Shown: positions 26,069-33,492 of the stretch, piece by piece
How positions within the stretch are numbered: the first letter of the stretch is position 1
How the letters are laid out: every line of letters begins with the position of its first letter
Notes under the pieces: model-generated
Seen by the model: only the letters and a program-made list of their open reading frames with translations
What the model was told of the DNA's origin: nothing
Databases searched by the model: none
Origin: a bacterium
Lineage (GTDB): Bacteria; UBP6; UBA1177; JAKLFG01
Assembly (NCBI GenBank): GCA_029573155.1
Contig: JAKQHE010000171.1
Location: 1 to 42,440 of the forward strand
DNA length: 42,440 nt
Direction of reading: 5' to 3'
Made by a program: the position numbers and the translations under genes

Positions 26069-27244
26069 TCAGTCGGTCGGCCTGACGAGGATATCGCTCC
26101 CTTTCTGAAAGATGAAGGATCGTTCCGCTCCGCGCGCGATGACCGCTATGGCCCGGTACGTCGCGTTCTCGGTGTCTCGATCCTCCCAGAGTTTCCCGTA
26201 CTGCGGATCGTACTTTTCCAACACCAGTTCCATTTCGTGCAACTGGGTCGATGCGCCGTACGCGCACCCCTCGACATTCGAAACGCGGTCGTTGGTGCCG
26301 TACACATAGAGCGTCGATCCGATGACGCCGAAATCGCGCTGCCCCGACAGGAGACCGGTATCGAGCATAGAGACCGTTTCCAAGGCGGGAAGGGGCGTAC
26401 CGACGAACCGGTAGATCCCGCCGTCATCGCCGAGCCAGTGAAGATAGACATCGACGATGCGCGCCGGTATACCGCGATCGCCGGTCAGCGGATCAGCGGC
26501 GAGCGACTCGCCGTTCACCGTCAGCGCGTCGCGGACCGTGCCGTCGCCGTTCACCGCGAGATACCGGAACCCGGCGCCGGGGAACCAGCGGACCAGATGG
26601 ATCGTCCCCGCGGCACCGGCGAGGAACACGACGCGACCGCCCGTTCCTCCGGAAAAGGAGAACTCCTCCCCGTCCGGATCATTCACCGATAAGTGACGCC
26701 GAAGGAATAACGCCCCGTCGCGCAGACCGGCGACCCACAACTCACCAGACGGCAGGGCGATCCCGGCATGAAGTTCGTCGGCGCCGCTCGAAATGACATC
26801 CAGTTCCTTGCCTTTTTCAAGTCCCGCCGACAACTCCGTGAAAAACATGTCGAACAGAGGCCGCAGGTCCTCTTCCTCCTCACCGTGCAGCCAGCGCTTC
26901 CGCGTCGTCGCAAGCAGATACCCCCCTGCCGTGCGGGCGGTCAGGGTCGCGGCGATATCGGTCACGGGATGTTCCTGAAAGAAAAAGGCGGTCCGTTCGA
27001 AATTCTTCTTGAATCGGGCCACGAAGATACGACGGCAGGTCATTCCCCCTCCGGCGCATTCGAACCCCTTGCCGTCGATATCCCTTCGCTCGTGATCAGC
27101 ACCCCAAAGTACGAGATCGGCCCCCTCGGAGAAGGCGTCGAACCCCTCGCCGACCGCCAGCGTATCTTCTTTCGGCTCACAGGCGACGAGCGCGATGAGG
27201 AGCAGGGTCGCCCCGAGAAGATGTCGGCGGCGGAACGGCGCCAT
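26069..27244 (-). CDS. Lipoprotein, coupled partner of the arylsulfotransferase-like protein
   Basis: 391 aa from ATG 27244, which follows the stop of the upstream gene after one base (TGA-G-ATG), a translational-coupling layout. The signal peptide (RRRHLLGATLLLIALVAC) places the lipid Cys at 22. There is no Asp tether. The chain shows beta-propeller-like strands (GAAGTIHLVRWFPGAGFRYL, GSTLYVYGTNDR), but no family is recognised. The tight coupling suggests that it works with the arylsulfotransferase-family lipoprotein at the cell surface. Confidence 0.82.
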   Translation of the reverse strand: MAPFRRRHLLGATLLLIALVACEPKEDTLAVGEGFDAFSEGADLVLWGADHERRDIDGKGFECAGGGMTCRRIFVARFKKNFERTAFFFQEHPVTDIAATLTARTAGGYLLATTRKRWLHGEEEEDLRPLFDMFFTELSAGLEKGKELDVISSGADELHAGIALPSGELWVAGLRDGALFLRRHLSVNDPDGEEFSFSGGTGGRVVFLAGAAGTIHLVRWFPGAGFRYLAVNGDGTVRDALTVNGESLAADPLTGDRGIPARIVDVYLHWLGDDGGIYRFVGTPLPALETVSMLDTGLLSGQRDFGVIGSTLYVYGTNDRVSNVEGCAYGASTQLHEMELVLEKYDPQYGKLWEDRDTENATYRAIAVIARGAERSFIFQKGSDILVRPTD

Positions 27245-27245
27245 C

Positions 27246-28952
27246 TCACTGTGCTCCGGCGTAGAGCGACGGCCAATGATCACCGCGATAGATACGCCAG
27301 CCCTGCAGGCCCTCATCCGTATCCTTGATCCCCATGTCGAACACCTTTTCCGATGCCCCCTCTCCAGGGGTGACCTCGATGACGCGCGCCGACACCTTGC
27401 AATCGAGCAGGTCGTCGGTCGGTTGACCGTCGGGTCCGTGGGTGATACCGCCGAACACGACGAGCACATTGCCGGTCGCCGGGAGTTCCGCGGCATTCCC
27501 GAGGTAGGGTGCATATATCTTCTCGCCGATGTCGCTCCCCCACTCCCAGACCTGCGTCACGGTGCGCGCCGTCTCATCGACCGAGAATATCACGGCGCGG
27601 CTCCAGTTATCCTCCGCCGGGAACATCGGTTCGTAGGGGAAGGCACGGTAGGCGCCGTTGTCGAACACCAGTACCGACCCGTCGGCGCGAAGCATCGGCC
27701 CGTGCTGGTAATAGTTCCACACGAACGGTTCACCGACCGGCGCGAGCAGAAGATCGCTCCACGGCTCCTTCCAGTTATCGTGCGGCCCGAGCAGCCATTT
27801 CAACTGACCGTCGGCACGGCCCAGTTTCAGGAGCACCGACTGGTTGCGGCTAGACACGATGAAGGAATCGTCGCTCTCGTCGTACAGCAGACCGTTGGCA
27901 TGACTCCACTGCTTGAACATCCGGATGGAGGTGTATCCGAGACGGTACGGATCGAGGATATCGAAGAGTTTCCATCTCCCGACCTCGGTCCCCTCCTTGG
28001 TCAACTCGACGATCTCGTCGGCCCGTATGCCGGTATCGGCGAGCGGTGCATCGGGATCGGTCTCGCTCGTGGGCCAGTCGGCGATATCCCGCCTTTCGTT
28101 CGCGAGTATCGCGATGTTCCCCGAAGGCAGTTCGGTCACCACATGATGAAAATCGTCCACCGCTATCGGCACGCTGAAGGTGTAGGGCGCGGCCTCGCCG
28201 ACCGGGTGCCACGCGGCGCTCACCGTGCCGAGCATGTCGAGCGCGATGATCCGCTTGGTGAACTGGACGAACATGCGACCATCGCTGAACCGGCCGAAAT
28301 CGTAACAATCACCGCCGTCACGAAAGTACCAGCCGACCCGCCCCTCCCTATCAAGAGCGACGATGAGGCATCCGTAGGTGAAATCGACCAGCGCGGTGCC
28401 TGTCGAGTGAGAGATGTTGAGAAGCGTCCATCCCTGCTCGCGACGATCCGGCGTGTTCACGGTGATATCGATCGGCGGAAGATCATCGGGAAGCGCCGGA
28501 GCATCGAGCGTGACCGGGTCTCCGACGGTGGCCCACGGCCCGTCAGGGGCGCGTACCGCGACGGCGATGCTGTTCTTGACGCCCGGGAAGAGCCCCAGTA
28601 CGGGGAACCGGTGCTCGACCGCCGGTTCGCCCAGCACCTCGGCAACGCGGCTCTCGTCGCCCGCCGTTATCGTGACGCGGACCACGGCCGGAATATCGGT
28701 CGTGAGTGTGCCGACCGCCGCGAGAGGCGCCTTATCATTGTCGTTCAGTGTTATCACCGGACCTTCGAGCGCCTGCGGTACCGGCCCATCGTCATCGGGG
28801 AGCAGGTCGTCCTCCACCTCGACGATATCTTGATCAAAGGTCCCGTCCTCTATGTCGGTTACGTCCTTGTCGTCCTTTTCCCCGTTGACAGCGCCGCCGT
28901 CGCAGGCACCGATGAAACCGACGACAAGGATCATGAGATAAAAAAAGCGCAT
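27246..28952 (-). CDS. Arylsulfotransferase (ASST)-family lipoprotein
   Basis: 568 aa; the lipobox is FIGAC (Cys17), with an Asp-rich tether at 24-56. A beta-sandwich (about 62-150) precedes the propeller. By the E. coli AssT pattern as I recall it, all four active-site residues have counterparts: His269/270 (FHHVVTELPSGN), His351 (SHANGLLYDESDD), Arg369 (IVSSRNQS, where most relatives have SRHQ) and His417 (NYYQHGPM), the residue that becomes sulfated. Known: ASST moves sulfate between phenolic compounds in the periplasm without PAPS. Here the enzyme is a lipoprotein and no dsbL/dsbI pair is nearby. A different acceptor, or a structural role for this family member, is possible. Confidence 0.85.
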   Translation of the reverse strand: MRFFYLMILVVGFIGACDGGAVNGEKDDKDVTDIEDGTFDQDIVEVEDDLLPDDDGPVPQALEGPVITLNDNDKAPLAAVGTLTTDIPAVVRVTITAGDESRVAEVLGEPAVEHRFPVLGLFPGVKNSIAVAVRAPDGPWATVGDPVTLDAPALPDDLPPIDITVNTPDRREQGWTLLNISHSTGTALVDFTYGCLIVALDREGRVGWYFRDGGDCYDFGRFSDGRMFVQFTKRIIALDMLGTVSAAWHPVGEAAPYTFSVPIAVDDFHHVVTELPSGNIAILANERRDIADWPTSETDPDAPLADTGIRADEIVELTKEGTEVGRWKLFDILDPYRLGYTSIRMFKQWSHANGLLYDESDDSFIVSSRNQSVLLKLGRADGQLKWLLGPHDNWKEPWSDLLLAPVGEPFVWNYYQHGPMLRADGSVLVFDNGAYRAFPYEPMFPAEDNWSRAVIFSVDETARTVTQVWEWGSDIGEKIYAPYLGNAAELPATGNVLVVFGGITHGPDGQPTDDLLDCKVSARVIEVTPGEGASEKVFDMGIKDTDEGLQGWRIYRGDHWPSLYAGAQ

Positions 28953-28980
28953 CTGGCTCTCCGCTCATCAGAACAGAGGC

Positions 28981-29009
28981 AGGATAAGACCGAACGATGT
29001 TTTTGTCAA
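28981..29009 (-). promoter_or_regulatory. sigma70-type promoter for the ASST-like operon
   Basis: On the minus strand, TTGACA (29009-29004), a 17-nt spacer and TATCCT (28986-28981), the same hexamers and spacing as at 25229-25257. RNA would start near 28974, 22 nt ahead of the ATG at 28952. Confidence 0.72.
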
Positions 29010-29029
29010 TCACCCGGGCTCTTCTTTTC

Positions 29030-29057
29030 TTGCCTCCCGCAACAGAGCCGCTATAAT
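29030..29057 (+). promoter_or_regulatory. sigma70-type promoter for the exported protein at 29086
   Basis: TTGCCT (29030-29035), a 16-nt spacer and a perfect TATAAT (29052-29057). RNA would start near 29064. It stands back to back with the ASST promoter, 20 nt between the -35 elements. Confidence 0.65.
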
Positions 29058-29085
29058 CGCGACGGTTTTTTTGCGGAGTGTCCTT

Positions 29086-29787
29086 TTGCGCGTCCTGCTC
29101 GTCATCGTCGTCCTCACCTGCCTCGCCCTGCCGCTCTGCGCACAGGTCCCCGAAGAACTGCCCGACACCCCAACGCTCGTCTCGAAACTGCGGGCGAAAT
29201 ACGCCCCCATTTACAAAAAATACACTGGGTTCGAGACCACCCGCGATTTCACGACCAAGACCTACGATCCCGAGACGGGCGAACTCCTCTCGACCGCCCG
29301 CACCGTCGTGCGGAAAAAGGAATATTTCTACAAAGAACCCGACAGCACCGTCATCAGTCACGAGGAGAACGGCAAGAAACTTGATCCGGGCGACTACGAC
29401 ACCACTGAGATAGAGCCGTTCTGGCCGCTTTTCGACGACAAGAGCGCGGAGCACTACGACTTCCGCGTCTCGGGGACCGCCACCATCGAGGGGCGCCCCT
29501 GCATCATGCTCGAAGTGACCCCGAAAGGGAACGACTACCGCCACTTCAAGGGTAACGCCTACATCACGACCGACACCGTCGAACTCCTGATGATAGAGGG
29601 AAGACCGACCAAAACGCACTGGGCGATGAAGGAGTTCTCGGTGAAATACCTCTACGAGCCGGTTTCCGGTGGCTACTGCATGAAGAAGGGCTGGTTCACC
29701 GCCCGCGTCTATGTGTTCCTCGTCCGCCCCGACCGCCGTCATGTCTACGAGGTGACCGGTCGCGAGACAAAACCCCTAGTCAAGTGA
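29086..29787 (+). CDS. Exported protein with possible LolA-like fold
   Basis: 233 aa using TTG 29086 as start: GGAG at 29075-29078 lies 7 nt upstream and RNA begins near 29064. An earlier in-frame TTG at 29071 would leave an 8-nt leader without a ribosome site. The signal peptide (MRVLLVIVVLTCLALPLCA) is cleaved before QVPEELPD. The mature part has repeated strand patterns (YDFRVSGTATIEGRPCIMLEVTPK with paired Cys elsewhere, GNAYITTDTVELLMIEGRP) like the outer-membrane lipoprotein sorting (LolA-like) fold, which is a weak fold-level guess. Single gene. Confidence 0.72.
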   Translation: MRVLLVIVVLTCLALPLCAQVPEELPDTPTLVSKLRAKYAPIYKKYTGFETTRDFTTKTYDPETGELLSTARTVVRKKEYFYKEPDSTVISHEENGKKLDPGDYDTTEIEPFWPLFDDKSAEHYDFRVSGTATIEGRPCIMLEVTPKGNDYRHFKGNAYITTDTVELLMIEGRPTKTHWAMKEFSVKYLYEPVSGGYCMKKGWFTARVYVFLVRPDRRHVYEVTGRETKPLVK

Positions 29788-29834
29788 TATCAGGCACCTA
29801 AGATTTTTCTCCCCTTTCCGAGCCGCTTTTATTG

Positions 29835-29867
29835 CTAATCGTTTCTTAACCGGGTATTAACGGAAAA
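29835..29867 (+). promoter_or_regulatory. Pho-box-like operator, three 11-bp direct repeats
   Basis: CTAAT (29835), TTAAC (29846) and TTAAC (29857) recur at exactly 11-bp spacing, the layout of PhoB/PhoP/SphR sites. The last unit begins 41 nt before the start of a phosphate cotransporter gene. The second copy of that gene has the same arrangement. Confidence 0.6.
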
Positions 29868-29897
29868 CAAACTTGCTCTTCACAAAAGAGGCGGGGT

Positions 29898-31628
29898 ATG
29901 GACTGGAAAACGGTAGCGTTCGAGGTCTGCGGCGGTCTCGGCCTGTTCCTCATGGGCATGCATATCCTGTCGGAGGGCATGCAGAAGGTCTCGGGCGACC
30001 GTCTCCGCAGGATACTCGGCTTCCTCACACAAAATCGCTTTATGGCGATCTTCGTCGGGCTTTCCATCACTTCGGTCATCCAGTCGAGTTCGGCCACCAC
30101 CGTCATGGCGGTCGGCTTCGTCAACGCGAGCCTGCTGTCGCTCGAACAGGCGATCGGCGTCATCCTCGGCGCCAACATCGGCACCACCATCACCGGCTGG
30201 CTCGTGTCGCTGTCGATAGTACAGTACGCGATGGTCATCATCGCCGCCGGCGTCCTTCTGAAGTTCATCGGGCGAAACGAAACGGTGCGCTACAGCGGCG
30301 AGGCGATATTCGGACTCGGCATCCTGTTCCTCGGGATGAACCTCATGAGCGACGGTCTGGCCCCTCTGCGCGATGACAAGGAGTTCGTTTCCTTCTTCAC
30401 CAAGGTCGACGGCCGCACCTACTCCAGCGTATTCATCGGGGTTCTCATCGGCACGGTGGCGACGGCCCTTGTCCAGTCGAGTTCGGCAACGCTCGGCATC
30501 ATCATCGCGCTGGCCTCACAGGGGCTGCTTTCCTTCCCGGCAGCCATCGCGCTGGTGCTCGGCACCAATATCGGCACCACCGTCACGGCACTGTTAGCGA
30601 GCATCGGGACCAATTACCACGCTAAACGGGCCGCCGCCGCGCATATCTTGTTCAATTTCTTCGGGGTCATCATCGTCCTCATCGTCTTCTACCCCTTCCT
30701 TCGCATGGTCGACCTCTTCCTGCCGGGCGACCCCGACATGGTGATACGGACCGCTGAAGAGGCGGCGAAGTACGGTTTCGGCATCGGCGCCAAGCCACTG
30801 GCCGGCGTCCATATCGCGCTCGCCCATTCGCTGTTCAACATCACCAATGTCGTCATCTTCACCCCGCTCATCGCCTTCCTCGCCTTCGTCGTGAAGAAGA
30901 TAGTTCCTGAACCGAAGGCGAAACTGCCCAAGACGCCGCATCAGTTCGCCCACATCCACTACGGTCTCATCGCGACCCCCGCGCTGGGTATCATAGAGTC
31001 GGAAAAGGAACTCTATGCCATGGCCGAACGGGTCAAGAAGAACTCGAAGCGCATCCGCGATATCCTCGGCGGAAAACGGGAAGCGGGCACAGCGGCCGAG
31101 AAGATAGAGAAGAACGAAGAACTCATCGACGAATACCGCATGGCGATCACCGAGTTCCTCCTGTCGCTGGCGCAACGTTCGCTGTCCCGCGAAGACGCGG
31201 CGAAGGTCGGCAATTACATCACCTGCGCTCACAACCTCGAAAAATACGCCGACTATGTCACCAACATGACCCGCGTTTACCTGAAGATGAAGAGTGACAA
31301 CCTCGTCCTCTCCGATGCAGCGCGCACCTCTCTGCAAGATATCGTAAATGATATCGAGGAGTTCTACGAATCGACCATAGTCCCGTTGAGCGGGGTCGAG
31401 GTTGACGCAAAAAATTTCCTCGCTACGGCAACGATGCGTAAAAAGGAGATAAAGGATCGTATCCGCGCCGCGAAGATGGGCCATTTCCAGCGGCTTCAGG
31501 AAGGAACCTGTAGAGGAGAGGCTTCTATGTCCTATATCGATATCCTCGTCAATGTCGACGGCATGGTCTCGCAGGTCCACAATATCGCCGAAACGCTCAC
31601 GCTCTCCAAATTCTCGGGTATCGCCTGA
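29898..31628 (+). CDS. Na/Pi cotransporter with C-terminal PhoU-like domain (copy 1)
   Basis: 576 aa; ATG 29898 follows GAGGCGGGG. Two inverted Na_Pi_cotrans halves each carry the signature QSSSAT (62-67 and 193-198), each followed by a GxNIGTT loop (GANIGTT, GTNIGTT). About eight to nine membrane helices extend to residue about 345. A helical PhoU-like domain (about 365-565: ESEKELYAMAERVKKNSKRIRDIL, ITCAHNLEKYADYVTNM) fills the C-terminus. Known: such NptA/YjbB-like proteins move phosphate with sodium, inward or outward, and the PhoU part is thought to regulate. The Pho-box-like repeats upstream fit control by phosphate. It forms a tandem pair with the next gene. Confidence 0.92.
   Translation: MDWKTVAFEVCGGLGLFLMGMHILSEGMQKVSGDRLRRILGFLTQNRFMAIFVGLSITSVIQSSSATTVMAVGFVNASLLSLEQAIGVILGANIGTTITGWLVSLSIVQYAMVIIAAGVLLKFIGRNETVRYSGEAIFGLGILFLGMNLMSDGLAPLRDDKEFVSFFTKVDGRTYSSVFIGVLIGTVATALVQSSSATLGIIIALASQGLLSFPAAIALVLGTNIGTTVTALLASIGTNYHAKRAAAAHILFNFFGVIIVLIVFYPFLRMVDLFLPGDPDMVIRTAEEAAKYGFGIGAKPLAGVHIALAHSLFNITNVVIFTPLIAFLAFVVKKIVPEPKAKLPKTPHQFAHIHYGLIATPALGIIESEKELYAMAERVKKNSKRIRDILGGKREAGTAAEKIEKNEELIDEYRMAITEFLLSLAQRSLSREDAAKVGNYITCAHNLEKYADYVTNMTRVYLKMKSDNLVLSDAARTSLQDIVNDIEEFYESTIVPLSGVEVDAKNFLATATMRKKEIKDRIRAAKMGHFQRLQEGTCRGEASMSYIDILVNVDGMVSQVHNIAETLTLSKFSGIA
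30996..31060 (+). repeat. 65-nt segment identical to 32849-32913
   Basis: An exact direct repeat within the PhoU-like part of the tandem phosphate transporters. A second exact repeat of 61 nt pairs 31215-31275 with 33068-33128. Third-position differences are frequent elsewhere between the two genes. Confidence 0.85.
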
Positions 31629-31644
31629 ATACCGGAGCGAGAAA

Positions 31645-31660
31645 TTAACCGTTTTTTAAC
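31645..31660 (+). promoter_or_regulatory. Additional Pho-box-like repeat pair
   Basis: TTAAC at 31645 and TTAAC at 31656, 11 bp apart, between the tandem phosphate transporter genes. It stands 28 bp (start to start) upstream of the triple repeat at 31684, out of 11-bp phase with it. Confidence 0.4.
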
Positions 31661-31683
31661 AATCCCCTCCCTCCATTTAGTTG

Positions 31684-31716
31684 CTAATCCTTCCTTAAAC
31701 ATGTATCAACGGAACG
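31684..31716 (+). promoter_or_regulatory. Pho-box-like operator of the second phosphate transporter
   Basis: CTAAT (31684), TTAAA (31695) and TCAAC (31706), again at 11-bp steps. It aligns base for base with much of 29831-29867 (TTGCTAATC, CTTAA, GTAT, AACGGAA). The last unit lies 45 nt before the start codon. A -10-like TTATCT is at 31724-31729. Confidence 0.55.
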
Positions 31717-31750
31717 CTGACCCTTATCTGACAGAAGAGTGGAGAGACAT

Positions 31751-33484
31751 GTGGACTGGAAAACGATAGCGTTCGAGGTCTTCGGCGGACTTGGTCTGTT
31801 CCTTCTTGGCATGAAGATCATGTCGGAAGGCATGCAGAAGGTCGCGGGCGACCGGCTCCGCAAGGTACTTGGCTTCCTGACACAGAATCGCTTCATGGCG
31901 ATATTGGTCGGCATGACGGTCACGGCGGTCATCCAGTCGAGTTCGGCCACCACCGTCATGACCGTCGGGTTCGTCAACGCGCAACTCATGACCCTCACGC
32001 AGGCGATCGGCGTCATACTCGGCGCCAACATCGGCACCACGGTCACCGGCTGGCTCGTGTCGCTCGCGGTGGTCAAATACGCGATGGTCATCATCGGTAT
32101 CGGCGTCCTGTTGCGCTTCGCCGGTCACAACGAGACTGTTCGCTACAGTGGCGAAGCGATATCGGGACTCGGCCTGCTCTTTCTCGGCATGACCACGATG
32201 AGCGACGGACTCGCCCCTTTGCGCGACAGCCCCGGGTTCGTCCATTTCTTCACCATGGTCGACGGGGTGACCTACCCCAGTATCCTTCTCGGTGTCTTCA
32301 TCGGCACGGTGACCACCGTAGCGGTCCAGTCGAGTTCGGCCACCATCGGTATCGCCATCGCGCTCGCCACGCAGGGCCTGCTCACTTTTCCCGGCGCGGT
32401 CTCACTGATATTGGGCGACAACATCGGCACCACCATCACGGCGCTGTTGGCGAGCATCGGGACCAATCACCACGCCAAACGGGCCGCCTTCGCCCATACG
32501 ATGTTCAATGTGTTCGGCGTTGTCATCATCCTGATCATTTTCTTTCCCTTCGTCGCGCTCGTGAACACCTTCATCCCGCAGGACGCCGATCTGACGATAC
32601 GGACCGCCGAGGAGGCGGCGCGCTACGGCATGGCGATCGGCGCGAAGCCCTTCATCGGGCCCCATGTAGCCATGGCCCACACCATGTTCAATGTCACCAA
32701 CGTCATCTTCTTCACGCCGCTTATCGGCTTCCTCGCCTTTATGGTCAGGAAGATAGTGCCCGAGCCGAAGGCGAAACCGTCAAAGGGGGTCCGCCAGTTC
32801 GTTCATATCCATTACGGGCTGGTCGAAACACCTGCTTTGGGCATCCTTGAGTCGGAAAAGGAACTCTATGCCATGGCCGAACGGGTCAAGAAGAACTCGA
32901 AGCGCATCCGCGACATCCTCGGCGACAAACGCGACGCAGGCGTGGCAGCCGAAAAGATAGAGAAGAACGAGGAACTCATCGACGAATACCGCAAGGCGAT
33001 AACAGAATTCCTGCTCTCGCTCTCCCAACGGTCATTGTCGCGCGAGGATGCCGGGAAGGTCGGCAACTACATCACCTGCGCTCACAACCTCGAAAAATAC
33101 GCCGACTATGTCACCAACATGACCCGCGCCTACCTCAAGATGAAGAGTGACAACCTTATCCTTTCCGACGCGGCGCGCACCTCTCTGTACGATATCGTGA
33201 GCGACATCGAGGAGTTCTACGAAGCGACCATCGTCCCGCTCAGCGGCGTCGAGGTCGACGCGAAGAATTTCCTCGCCACCGCCACGACGCGCAAGAGGGA
33301 GATAAAGGAACGGGTGCGTGCCGCCAAGATGGGACATTTCGAGCGGCTGCAGGCAGGCACCTGCAAGGGAGAGGCCTCGATGGCCTATGTCGATATCCTC
33401 GTCAACATCGACGGCATGGTCTCACAGGTCCACAACATCGCCGAGACGCTCACGCTTTCGAAGTTCTCGGGAACCTCCGCGTAA
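31751..33484 (+). CDS. Na/Pi cotransporter with C-terminal PhoU-like domain (copy 2)
   Basis: 577 aa with GTG 31751 as start: the codon aligns with the ATG of copy 1 (both continue D-W-K-T) and GGAGAG is at 31741-31746. The GTG at 31739 would make the ribosome site coding. It has the same two QSSSAT signatures and GxNIGTT loops, and a PhoU-like tail almost identical in sequence to copy 1, with two DNA stretches of 65 and 61 nt fully identical. The membrane half is more diverged. It has its own Pho-box-like operator, so the copies can be expressed separately. Converges on sppA with an 8-nt gap. Confidence 0.92.
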   Translation: MDWKTIAFEVFGGLGLFLLGMKIMSEGMQKVAGDRLRKVLGFLTQNRFMAILVGMTVTAVIQSSSATTVMTVGFVNAQLMTLTQAIGVILGANIGTTVTGWLVSLAVVKYAMVIIGIGVLLRFAGHNETVRYSGEAISGLGLLFLGMTTMSDGLAPLRDSPGFVHFFTMVDGVTYPSILLGVFIGTVTTVAVQSSSATIGIAIALATQGLLTFPGAVSLILGDNIGTTITALLASIGTNHHAKRAAFAHTMFNVFGVVIILIIFFPFVALVNTFIPQDADLTIRTAEEAARYGMAIGAKPFIGPHVAMAHTMFNVTNVIFFTPLIGFLAFMVRKIVPEPKAKPSKGVRQFVHIHYGLVETPALGILESEKELYAMAERVKKNSKRIRDILGDKRDAGVAAEKIEKNEELIDEYRKAITEFLLSLSQRSLSREDAGKVGNYITCAHNLEKYADYVTNMTRAYLKMKSDNLILSDAARTSLYDIVSDIEEFYEATIVPLSGVEVDAKNFLATATTRKREIKERVRAAKMGHFERLQAGTCKGEASMAYVDILVNIDGMVSQVHNIAETLTLSKFSGTSA

Positions 33485-33492
33485 ACGGGCCC

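Noticed and set aside
27195-29384. A 729-codon open frame on the plus strand
   Set aside because: It lies antisense to two well-supported lipoprotein genes, its product is Arg/His-rich without motifs, and such frames are expected from GC-biased third positions.
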